Below are positions 1-5,779 of a stretch of DNA of 8,646 bases, in pieces. Position 1 is the first letter of the stretch, and every line of letters starts with the position of its first letter. Position numbers and translations under genes: made by a program. The notes under the pieces were generated by a model that made no database searches, had not been told where the DNA came from, and was given only the letters and a program-made list of their open reading frames with translations. This DNA comes from CAVOBC01 sp963693635 (lineage in GTDB: Bacteria > Pseudomonadota > Gammaproteobacteria > Pseudomonadales > Azotimanducaceae). The DNA lies in assembly GCA_963693635.1 (NCBI GenBank), contig CAVOBC010000196.1:1-8646 (forward strand), read 5' to 3'.

Positions 1-1
1 A

Positions 2-94
2 ATCTTCGAATTCTTCAGAGAAGAGCTGGCGCCGAAAGCCGGATCCACGGTCGTCACCGATGCCGGCGAACAGTCTTTGCAGCAGATCTTCTGA
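2..94 (+). CDS. 3' end of an unrecognised protein-coding gene (partial)
   Basis: The frame is open from the window edge and gives about 30 residues ending in ...GEQSLQQIF before a TGA, with a second in-frame TGA directly after it (92-97). The visible tail is mixed hydrophilic and shows no motif, membrane segment or cysteine pair that would identify a family. It points toward rpmE, so the two genes converge. It is called coding because the frame is open to the edge and is followed by a double stop and a non-coding-looking repeat block. Thirty residues are too few for certainty. I do not recognise the product. Confidence 0.45.
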   Translation: MFEFFREELAPKAGSTVVTDAGEQSLQQIF

Positions 95-120
95 TGACCA
101 CCGCGCAACGCTTTGGTGGT

Positions 121-192
121 AGAGCCTTCAGCGGGTTCAGAGCCTTCAGCCAAAAGAGAGCCTTCAGCGGGCGGAGAGCCCTCAGCGGGATA
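121..192. repeat. Four tandem copies of an 18-bp repeat
   Basis: The unit AGAGCCTTCAGCGGGNNN occurs at 121-138, 139-156, 157-174 and 175-192. Copies 1 and 3 share the first 15 bases. Copy 2 has CAAAAG instead of GGGNNN at its end. Copy 4 has one T-to-C change and ends in ATA. Because 18 is a multiple of three, the block encodes a hexapeptide repeat in every forward frame (RAFSGx, EPSAGx or SLQxxx), and none is clearly favoured. It lies between the stop of the upstream gene and the end of convergent rpmE, so it is most simply an intergenic minisatellite. Confidence 0.85.
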
Positions 193-218
193 AGACGCCC
201 GGCTAACTATCGATGCAT

Positions 219-242
219 CAAAGTGCCCGCGAGCGCGGACAC
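219..242 (-). terminator. Possible rpmE transcription terminator
   Basis: Read on the minus strand just after the rpmE stop, GTGTCCGC pairs with GCGGGCAC across a GCTC loop, giving eight pairs including one G-T. It is followed only by the short run TTTG. The stem is strong and GC-rich but the U-tract is poor, so termination may be weak, or the hairpin may act in 3'-end protection. The position, 11 bases past the stop, fits a role at the end of the rpmE transcript. Confidence 0.4.
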
Positions 243-252
243 GAGCACATGC

Positions 253-468
253 TCAGGCTTTCTTGCCGCGGCTGCCGAAACGCTTGTTGAATCGATCGAT
301 GCGTCCAGCCGTGTCGAGGATCTTCTGCTTTCCGGTGTAGAACGGGTGACACTTGGAACAGACTTCCAGGTGAATGTTCTCGCACTTCGTCGAGCGGGTG
401 GAGATCACATTGCCACAACTGCACGTTGCGGTGATCTCTTCGTACTGTGGGTGAATATCTGGCTTCAT
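253..468 (-). CDS. rpmE: 50S ribosomal protein L31, zinc-binding (C+) form
   Basis: Encodes a 71-residue L31, a protein of the large ribosomal subunit at the intersubunit bridge near the central protuberance. From MKPDIHPQYEEITATCSCGN through the KCHPFYTGK and RIDRFNKRF segments it closely follows the E. coli protein as I remember it (about 70 residues). The zinc-binding cysteines are present as CxC at 16/18 and CxxC at 37/40, which marks the C+ type used when zinc is sufficient. A fifth cysteine lies at 29. The start is set by the family N-terminus MKxDIHP; the open frame runs 20 codons further upstream, but that stretch does not resemble L31. No strong Shine-Dalgarno is visible. The gene is divergent from priA and convergent with the partial gene at the window edge. 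Confidence 0.97.
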   Translation of the reverse strand: MKPDIHPQYEEITATCSCGNVISTRSTKCENIHLEVCSKCHPFYTGKQKILDTAGRIDRFNKRFGSRGKKA

Positions 469-502
469 CGGCAGCAGTTCAGGGTGGCTGGGAAGGTCGC
501 GC

Positions 503-530
503 ATCTTACCAGACCGTGGACGAATCACAA
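503..530 (-). promoter_or_regulatory. Candidate sigma-70 promoter for rpmE
   Basis: On the minus strand, TTGTGA (525-530) and TAAGAT (503-508) are separated by 16 bases, each matching four of six consensus positions. Transcription would start about 28-30 bases before the rpmE ATG. It lies inside the 68-bp spacer shared with priA, which must also hold any priA promoter, although no plus-strand candidate stood out. Moderate to weak call based only on pattern and position. Confidence 0.35.
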
Positions 531-536
531 CTTGCG

Positions 537-2855
537 ATGTCGCGCCAAGGCTCGTGGGACGAGGGTGGCACCTCGCGTCTGCGTGCGCCGGTCACGCGGG
601 TTTTCGGCAGCGTACCCAGGGCCGTCCCGCTGAGTCGGCAGACCGATGCATTCCCGCTGCCGGACGCCCGCTACGTCGAGGTTGCCGTCCCGGTACCGTT
701 GCGCCAAACGTTCTTCTACCGCATCGACGAGCACGCGTCCGTCATGGCCGGGTGCCGGGTCCGAATTCCGTTTGGCAACCGGCAACTAATCGGCATCGTT
801 CTGGGCGACGCGACCCCGGATGACGTCGAAACCAGCGGCTTTGACCGGTCACGCGCCAAGTCGGTGGACACGGTCCTCGACGACCTGCCGGTTCTTGGCG
901 ATACATTACTCGCGCTCTGCCGATGGCTGTCGACGTACTATCACCATCCCATCGGCGAGGTGCTCGACACCGCCCTCACGGTGGCGTTGCGAAGGGGGCT
1001 GCCTTTCACCGAAACACTCAACGTCGCGGTCCTCACCCAGGCAGGCAAGGACACCGACCCCGAAACATTCACCCGGGCACCATCTCAGCGCGAGATCCTT
1101 CGGCACCTGCAGCAAGTGGGCACGTTGCCGGCCCAGACCTCGCGCACGGCCCTCAAATCTCTCACCGCGCGCGGATTGATCGAAACCGAGGTCAGGAAAC
1201 GGATCCACACGCCGTACCAGCCGTCCGAACCACTGCTGCGCGAGGACTCGCTCGCCCTGAACGACGATCAGCAGATGGCCCTCGACCGGATCACCACAGC
1301 CGGCACCTATCTGCTGTACGGCGTGACCGGCAGCGGCAAGACCGAAGTCTACCTGCAACTGGTCGAGCGCTGCCTGCGACGCGGCTTGCAGGCGTTGATC
1401 CTGATTCCGGAGATCAGCCTGACACCGCAGACGACCCGCCGATTCACAGAACGCTTCAACGTTCCGGTAGAAATACTGCATTCCCGACAGACCGATCCGC
1501 AGCGGCTGGATGCGTCTCGCCGCCTCGCCGCCGGCGCATCACCCATCGTCCTCGGCACCCGCTCGGCCATCTTCTCACCGCTCAGGAAGCCCGGCATCTA
1601 CATCGTCGACGAGGAACACGACGGCTCTTACAAACAGCAGGACGGCTTGCGCTACTCCGCGCGCGACCTCGCGGTACTGCGCGGTGACATGGACGGCGTC
1701 CCCGTTGTTCTCGGGTCGGCAACGCCGTCGCTGGAGAGCTTCCAAAACTCGGTGCGCGGTCGCTATCAACTGCTGTCGTTACCGCAGCGTGCCGGTCCTG
1801 CGAGCCTGCCGCGGTATCAGATTATTGACATCAGCAACGCTCGACTCACCGAGGGCATATCCGGGCCCCTCACAAATACGATCAAGTCGCACCTCACTGC
1901 AGGCAGTCAGGTCCTCACCTTCATCAATCGACGAGGATTTGCGCCAGTTCTGTTTTGTGGCGAATGTCGGTGGATGGCAAGTTGCAGCCACTGCGACACG
2001 CGTTTCACGGTGCATCAGACCGAGCGCAAACTGGTATGCCATCACTGCGGCGCGGAGCAACCCGTCCCGCAGACGTGCCCTGAGTGCTCTCAATCCGGCC
2101 TCGTTCCCATGGGCATCGGCACCGAACGCGTCGAGCAACACCTGGCCGCGTCTTTCCCTGGCACGCGGGTGATACGTATTGACCGGGACACCACCCGGCG
2201 CAAGTTCGCCTTGCAACAGATGCTCGCCGATATCGACAGTGGCGAACCGGCCATCCTCGTCGGGACCCAGATGCTGGCCAAGGGCCACCACTTCCCCAAC
2301 GTTACGTTAGTGGCGATTCTTGACGCAGACGGCGGCTTTTTCAGTGCGGACTTCAAAGCCATCGAACGCATGGGTCAGCTCATCCTGCAGGTGGGCGGCC
2401 GCGCGGGTCGGGAGGAGAGACTGGGAACGGTTGCCCTGCAGACCCGATTCCCCGACGATGAGCGCCTCGCCACGCTAATCCAGCACGGTTACGCCGCGTT
2501 CGCGCGGGATGTGCTGGCGGAACGCCAGCGCCACGAACTGCCACCCTTTGCGTTTCATGCGTTGTTGCGCGCCGACGCGACCGACCCTGCGGCTCCCACC
2601 GAGTTTCTCGGTCAGATCGCCGACGAACTGGCCACCATTCCCGCCGCAAAGGCCGGCGACGCCGCAGTGCTGGGACCAATCCCGGCGTTGATGGAGAAAC
2701 GCGCGGATCGCTTCCGGGCACAACTGCTGCTGCGATCGAGCCGACGAGCCACGCTTCGCCCGCTCGTGGCCGCCGCCGTACAAGTCGCAGAGGCCCTGCC
2801 CCGGTCCCGCAACGTGCGATGGTCACTCGATGTCGATCCGCTCGACGAGATGTGA
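537..2855 (+). CDS. priA: Primosomal replication-restart helicase PriA
   Basis: PriA is a superfamily 2, 3'-to-5' DNA helicase that recognises abandoned replication forks and reloads the replisome through PriB/DnaT/DnaB-type partners. The 3'-DNA-binding domain begins near residue 44 (YVEVAVPVPL) and includes CRVRIPFG and YYHHPIGEVL. Walker A GVTGSGKT is at 262-269 and the DEEH box at 358-361. Eight zinc cysteines sit at 474, 477, 483, 486, 501, 504, 514 and 517, in the usual insertion inside the second helicase lobe. The motif VI region reads QVGGRAGR. Length is 772 residues against about 730-740 for familiar homologues. The excess is an N-terminal stretch of about 43 residues before the conserved start; no ATG, GTG or TTG lies in frame after 537 before homology begins. 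An upstream ATG at 447 would overlap rpmE and is rejected. Confidence 0.95.
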   Translation: MSRQGSWDEGGTSRLRAPVTRVFGSVPRAVPLSRQTDAFPLPDARYVEVAVPVPLRQTFFYRIDEHASVMAGCRVRIPFGNRQLIGIVLGDATPDDVETSGFDRSRAKSVDTVLDDLPVLGDTLLALCRWLSTYYHHPIGEVLDTALTVALRRGLPFTETLNVAVLTQAGKDTDPETFTRAPSQREILRHLQQVGTLPAQTSRTALKSLTARGLIETEVRKRIHTPYQPSEPLLREDSLALNDDQQMALDRITTAGTYLLYGVTGSGKTEVYLQLVERCLRRGLQALILIPEISLTPQTTRRFTERFNVPVEILHSRQTDPQRLDASRRLAAGASPIVLGTRSAIFSPLRKPGIYIVDEEHDGSYKQQDGLRYSARDLAVLRGDMDGVPVVLGSATPSLESFQNSVRGRYQLLSLPQRAGPASLPRYQIIDISNARLTEGISGPLTNTIKSHLTAGSQVLTFINRRGFAPVLFCGECRWMASCSHCDTRFTVHQTERKLVCHHCGAEQPVPQTCPECSQSGLVPMGIGTERVEQHLAASFPGTRVIRIDRDTTRRKFALQQMLADIDSGEPAILVGTQMLAKGHHFPNVTLVAILDADGGFFSADFKAIERMGQLILQVGGRAGREERLGTVALQTRFPDDERLATLIQHGYAAFARDVLAERQRHELPPFAFHALLRADATDPAAPTEFLGQIADELATIPAAKAGDAAVLGPIPALMEKRADRFRAQLLLRSSRRATLRPLVAAAVQVAEALPRSRNVRWSLDVDPLDEM

Positions 2856-2876
2856 CCTAACAGACGAGATGTGACC
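2844..2876. repeat. 14-bp direct repeat spanning the priA stop codon
   Basis: GACGAGATGTGACC occurs at 2844-2857 and again at 2863-2876, a 19-bp period. The first copy holds the priA stop TGA (2853-2855). The pattern looks like a short tandem duplication by slippage that copied the last codons and stop of priA into the spacer just before the terminator. Confidence 0.85.
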
Positions 2877-2886
2877 AATTTTCAGC

Positions 2887-2931
2887 GACCAGACGGAGGG
2901 TGCTAAAGGTGCCGTCCGGTCACTTTTTCTT
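2887..2931 (+). terminator. Rho-independent terminator after priA
   Basis: GACCAGACGG (2887-2896) pairs with CCGTCCGGTC (2912-2921) with one A-C mismatch, giving nine pairs around a 15-base loop. Two bases later comes a run of five T, then CTT (2924-2931). It starts about 30 bases past the priA stop, so it probably ends the priA transcript and separates priA from the SPOR gene. Confidence 0.75.
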
Positions 2932-2975
2932 GAGCATGCACCCGACACGGCGACGGCTAGCGGTACCAACCCCCA

Positions 2976-2984
2976 TGCTACAAT
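2976..2984 (+). promoter_or_regulatory. Candidate extended -10 promoter element
   Basis: TGCTACAAT matches the extended -10 form (TG, one base, then TATAAT with one mismatch). No convincing -35 lies 16-18 bases upstream, which extended -10 promoters can tolerate. It follows the priA terminator and points toward the SPOR gene, leaving a leader of about 175 bases. A second TACAAT at 3105-3110 lacks both TG and -35. Weak to moderate call. Confidence 0.35.
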
Positions 2985-3167
2985 CGCGGCCTCTGATGAC
3001 CTCGACCGTCATCGCCGCGGCGGCACAGGCACGCCGCGCTGCAACTGCCGATCGGGGCTGCTCAAGGAAGGGTCGCCTAAAGTACGGCCGGCGGTTGAAA
3101 GCATTACAATGCCAGCGCCGGGCCTCACTGCACGGCACCATATCGACAGCGTAACTGCGTAGGCTTC

Positions 3168-3683
3168 ATGCCGAACACAATGGCTTCTGTACAAACACCC
3201 GAAACGGGTTCCGGCCGCATCGCCTGGTTCACCGCGGGCGTGCTAACGGGCGTCCTCGCCTCGTTTCTGGTCTACCTCACCATCGTGGTCCCGGACGACA
3301 GCGCGCTCGCCCCCATCGCGCCAACCGCGACGGTCGAAGACAAAGCGGTCGAGGAAACGCACTACACCTTCTACGAGATCTTTCCGGAGTCTGAAGTACC
3401 CATCATCGAGGAATATCTAAATGATGAAAGGGTGCGGCTGCCGGAACGCTCAGCCTATCTGCTGCAAGCAGGGTCGTTTCGGAACCCCGCGGACGCCGAC
3501 AGTCTGCGCGCTCGCCTGCTTCTGCTGGGACTGCCGGTCTTCGCGCGGGACATCAGCGTCGAGGGGCGGACATGGACGCGTGTACTCGTTGGCCCACTGA
3601 CCTCAGCGGTCGACCTGAACCGCGCGCAGGACATGCTCGCAGAGGCAAGCATCGAGTCCCTCAGGCTTCGAGTGACCCCCTGA
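3168..3683 (+). CDS. FtsN-like inner-membrane protein with C-terminal SPOR domain
   Basis: A 171-residue protein predicted to be anchored in the inner membrane with its bulk in the periplasm. Residues 1-17 are a short cytoplasmic tail with R17 just before the membrane. One hydrophobic segment spans about 18-41 (AWFTAGVLTGVLASFLVYLTIVV region). An acidic linker contains YTFYEIFPESEVP (66-78), similar to the FYxxLPExEV stretch seen in FtsN-like proteins. A SPOR domain occupies about 94-170, with YLLQAGSF (98-105) and RVLVGPL (138-144). SPOR domains bind glycan strands lacking stem peptides and target proteins to the division septum, so a role in envelope or division is inferred. It is shorter than E. 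coli FtsN and may not be its functional equivalent. Met5 (3180) is an alternative start; neither has a clear Shine-Dalgarno. Homologues sit directly upstream of hslV in Pseudomonas. Confidence 0.88.
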   Translation: MPNTMASVQTPETGSGRIAWFTAGVLTGVLASFLVYLTIVVPDDSALAPIAPTATVEDKAVEETHYTFYEIFPESEVPIIEEYLNDERVRLPERSAYLLQAGSFRNPADADSLRARLLLLGLPVFARDISVEGRTWTRVLVGPLTSAVDLNRAQDMLAEASIESLRLRVTP

Positions 3684-3742
3684 ACCAGCCGGGTCACCGG
3701 CGGCGGGTCAGGCCGTTTCTGCGGTAGCGCACAGCGTACGCT

Positions 3743-3772
3743 CTTGAAAAGCGCCCCCCGGGGCCCAATCTA
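3743..3772 (+). promoter_or_regulatory. Sigma-32 (RpoH) heat-shock promoter of hslVU
   Basis: CTTGAAA (3743-3749) is a perfect match to the -35 core I know for RpoH promoters. After 14 bases, CCCAATCTA (3764-3772) matches the -10 consensus CCCCATNTA at all but one position. The spacing is within the accepted 11-16 range. Transcription would start near 3779-3781, about 26 bases before the hslV ATG. The spacer between the boxes holds the GC palindrome CCCCGGGG. The position upstream of a classical heat-shock operon strongly supports the call. Confidence 0.8.
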
Positions 3773-3805
3773 TGCGGTTTGGCCGCGCAAGAAACGAGAC
3801 ATTCC

Positions 3806-4342
3806 ATGCAACTTGAAGGCACTACCATTCTCTCGGTCAGGCGCGGCAACAGTGTCGTGATTGGGGGCGACGGCCAGGTTTCTCTGGGCAACACCGTCAT
3901 GAAAGGCAATGCACGCAAGGTCAGACGCCTTTACAAAGACCAGATCATCGCCGGTTTCGCCGGCGGCACGGCCGATGCGTTCACCCTGTTCGAACGGTTC
4001 GAGGGTCAACTGGAACGACACCAGGGCCATCTGGTGCGAGCGGCGGTCGAACTCGCCAAGGACTGGCGAACGGATCGGGCTCTGCGTCGTCTCGAAGCCA
4101 TGCTCGCGGTTGCCGATGCCGAGGCGTCTCTGATCATCACGGGCACAGGCGACGTGATCGAACCTGAGGATGGCATCATGGCCATCGGCTCGGGCGGACC
4201 GTATGCCCAATCCGCCGCACAAGCGCTACTGCACGAATCGGAGCTGCCAGCGCGCGACATCGTCGAGAAGTCCCTCGCCATCGCTGCAGACATTTGCGTT
4301 TTTACCAACCACAACCGAACGATTGAAGAGATCACCTACTGA
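3806..4342 (+). CDS. hslV: ATP-dependent protease HslVU, peptidase subunit HslV (ClpQ)
   Basis: HslV forms a double hexameric ring with proteasome-like threonine peptidase sites; it degrades proteins unfolded by HslU in the cytoplasm. The 178-residue product begins MQLEG followed by TTILSVRR. The catalytic nucleophile is Thr6, freed by removing a five-residue propeptide at Gly-Thr; in E. coli only Met precedes it. Other family features are GGDGQVSLGNTVMKGNARKV (20-39), including Asp22 and Lys38 (17 and 33 after processing), then AGFAGGTADAFTLFERFE and the C-terminal TIEEITY. The ATG at 3806 is preferred over a TTG at 3779, which lies at or before the predicted transcription start; GAG at 3796-3798 is a weak ribosome site. 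Its TGA overlaps the hslU ATG by one base (TGATG), implying translational coupling. Confidence 0.97.
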   Translation: MQLEGTTILSVRRGNSVVIGGDGQVSLGNTVMKGNARKVRRLYKDQIIAGFAGGTADAFTLFERFEGQLERHQGHLVRAAVELAKDWRTDRALRRLEAMLAVADAEASLIITGTGDVIEPEDGIMAIGSGGPYAQSAAQALLHESELPARDIVEKSLAIAADICVFTNHNRTIEEITY

Positions 4343-5667
4343 TGTCCACCATGACGCCTCGCGAGATCGTTCACGAACTCGACAAGCACATCATTGGCCA
4401 GGCGGATGCCAAACGCTCCGTCGCGATTGCGCTGCGCAATCGCTGGCGACGCCTGCAGCTGAACCCTCATCTCCGGGCTGAGATCTCGCCGAAGAACATT
4501 CTCATGATCGGCCCAACCGGTGTTGGCAAGACCGAGATCGCCCGGCGACTCGCTCGCCTCGCCGGCGCGCCCTTCATCAAGGTGGAGGCGACCAAGTTCA
4601 CCGAGGTCGGCTATGTCGGCCGCGACGTCGAGTCGATCATCCGGGACCTGACCGACGCCGCCATCAACATGCTGCGCGACGACCGTGTCAAGTCGGTCAA
4701 GCCCCGCGCCAAAGACGCGGCGGAAGACCGGATACTGGACGCGCTCCTGCCCTCCGCCCGCGGCGACGACGATGACGAGCCACGGGACAGCAACACACGG
4801 CAGATCTTCCGCAAGAAACTGCGCGAGGGCCAGCTTGACGACAAGGAAATCGAAATCGACGTCGTGCAGCCGTCAGTCGGCGTTGAGATCATGGCGCCCC
4901 CAGGCATGGAGGAGATGACGAGCCAGTTGCAGAATATGTTCTCGAACATGAATCCCGAACTCGCCAAGCCACGCAAGCTGAAAGTTCGAGACGCAATGAA
5001 ACGAATCATCGACGAAGAGGCTGGCAAGCTCATCAACGAAGAGGAGTTGAAGGCCGAGGCTGTAACCGCGGTCGAGCAAACCGGCATTGTCTTCCTGGAC
5101 GAAATGGACAAGGTGGCGAGGAGACAGGAGACAGGCGGCGCGGATGTATCCCGCGAAGGCGTGCAGAGGGATCTTTTGCCACTCATCGAAGGCAGCACCA
5201 TCTCAACCAAGTACGGCATGATCCGCACCGATCACATTCTCTTCATTGCCGCTGGCGCATTCCACCTTAGCAAGCCATCGGACCTCATCCCGGAGCTGCA
5301 GGGTCGCTTGCCAATTCGCGTTGAGCTGCGAGCGCTGGAGGTAGCAGACTTCATCCGTATCCTCACGGAACCAGACGCATCGCTCACCGAGCAATACCAG
5401 GCGCTGATGTCGACTGAAGACGTGAAACTGGCGTTCACCGAGGATGGCATCCTCCGGATCGCGGAAGTCGCCTGGCAAGTGAATGAGAGCACAGAGAACA
5501 TCGGCGCGCGCCGCTTGCATACAGTGCTGGAACGACTGCTGGAGGACGTCTCTTTCGACGCAGGCGATCAGGCAGGTGAACTGACTGTGTCGATCGACGC
5601 GGCCTACGTCAACGACCACCTCGCATCCCTCGCGCGGGACGAAGACCTGAGTCGCTACATCCTCTGA
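4342..5667 (+). CDS. hslU: ATP-dependent protease HslVU, ATPase subunit HslU (ClpY)
   Basis: HslU is the hexameric AAA+ unfoldase that threads substrates into HslV. At 441 residues it is close to the E. coli length of 443, as I recall. Walker A GPTGVGKT is at 57-64 and the pore-loop GYVG at 90-93. The intermediate (I) domain covers roughly 110-240 and carries an acidic, Met-rich region. Walker B FLDEMDK has Asp253-Glu254, and the GRLPIR segment supplies the arginine-finger/sensor region. The extreme C-terminus SRYIL matches the tail that docks into pockets of HslV and activates it. The start overlaps the hslV stop by one base; a second ATG three codons later (4351) is possible, but MSxMTPREIV matches the family N-terminus. 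It is presumably transcribed from the sigma-32 promoter ahead of hslV. No key residue is missing. Confidence 0.98.
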   Translation: MSTMTPREIVHELDKHIIGQADAKRSVAIALRNRWRRLQLNPHLRAEISPKNILMIGPTGVGKTEIARRLARLAGAPFIKVEATKFTEVGYVGRDVESIIRDLTDAAINMLRDDRVKSVKPRAKDAAEDRILDALLPSARGDDDDEPRDSNTRQIFRKKLREGQLDDKEIEIDVVQPSVGVEIMAPPGMEEMTSQLQNMFSNMNPELAKPRKLKVRDAMKRIIDEEAGKLINEEELKAEAVTAVEQTGIVFLDEMDKVARRQETGGADVSREGVQRDLLPLIEGSTISTKYGMIRTDHILFIAAGAFHLSKPSDLIPELQGRLPIRVELRALEVADFIRILTEPDASLTEQYQALMSTEDVKLAFTEDGILRIAEVAWQVNESTENIGARRLHTVLERLLEDVSFDAGDQAGELTVSIDAAYVNDHLASLARDEDLSRYIL

Positions 5668-5703
5668 CCCTGTTCCGGCCGCCGCGTAATGGCCTTCTTA
5701 CCG

Positions 5704-5727
5704 ACCTTCCCATCGGCGCGGGAAGGT
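5704..5727. other. Perfect 8-bp inverted repeat in the hslU to DUF971 spacer
   Basis: ACCTTCCC (5704-5711) pairs exactly with GGGAAGGT (5720-5727) around the loop ATCGGCGC. No T-run follows on either strand, so it is not a standard intrinsic terminator. It could still stabilise the 3' end of hslVU mRNA or limit read-through into the next gene. It lies in a 112-bp spacer that also holds a direct repeat. Confidence 0.55.
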
Positions 5728-5731
5728 GGCG

Positions 5732-5755
5732 CCGACAACCTTCTACCGACAACCT
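5732..5755. repeat. Short direct repeat, 10 bp twice
   Basis: CCGACAACCT occurs at 5732-5741 and 5746-5755, a 14-bp period. The core CCGAC recurs at 5701, 5770 and around 5788-5795, so the stretch before and into the DUF971 gene is enriched in CCGAC. It may be a protein-binding site or simple sequence drift. Confidence 0.6.
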
Positions 5756-5779
5756 GCCGCAAAAGGGGACCGACACCGA

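Larger units (their letters stand above)
2856..3167. other. 312-bp spacer between priA and the SPOR gene; usual place of argS
   Basis: After the duplicated stop region and terminator, roughly 235 bases (2932-3167) hold no gene I can support. An 84-codon open frame at 2900-3154 begins inside the terminator, is arginine-rich and low in character, and is not called. The spacer contains an extended -10-like box near 2976-2984, a second TACAAT at 3105-3110, and a 7-bp GC hairpin (C3016-G3022 with C3032-G3038). In Pseudomonas, as I recall, argS lies between priA and the SPOR gene. No ArgS-like residues remain here in any frame that I could read. Confidence 0.7.

Noticed and set aside
447..536. Longer PriA start at the ATG at 447
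   Set aside because: It would overlap the start of rpmE on the opposite strand and use the divergent promoter region; the added residues do not resemble PriA.
94..633. A 179-codon forward frame starting in the upstream stop codon
   Set aside because: It runs antisense through all of rpmE and into priA in another frame, and has no family-like features beyond the repeat block.
2900..3154. 84-codon open frame between priA and the SPOR gene
   Set aside because: It begins inside the priA terminator, is arginine- and alanine-rich without motifs, and lacks a ribosome site.
3688..3717. GCCGG-GTCA-CCGGC hairpin after the SPOR gene as a terminator
   Set aside because: The stem is only five pairs and the nearest T-run, three bases, is too far away; termination cannot be supported.
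3779..3805. TTG start giving a nine-residue longer HslV
   Set aside because: It lies at or before the predicted sigma-32 transcription start and has no ribosome site; MQLEG-Thr fits known HslV propeptides.
5726..5779. GTG start giving an 18-residue longer DUF971 protein
   Set aside because: The GTG lies in the second arm of a hairpin, has no ribosome site, and the extra residues do not match the family; the ATG at 5780 has a good ribosome site.
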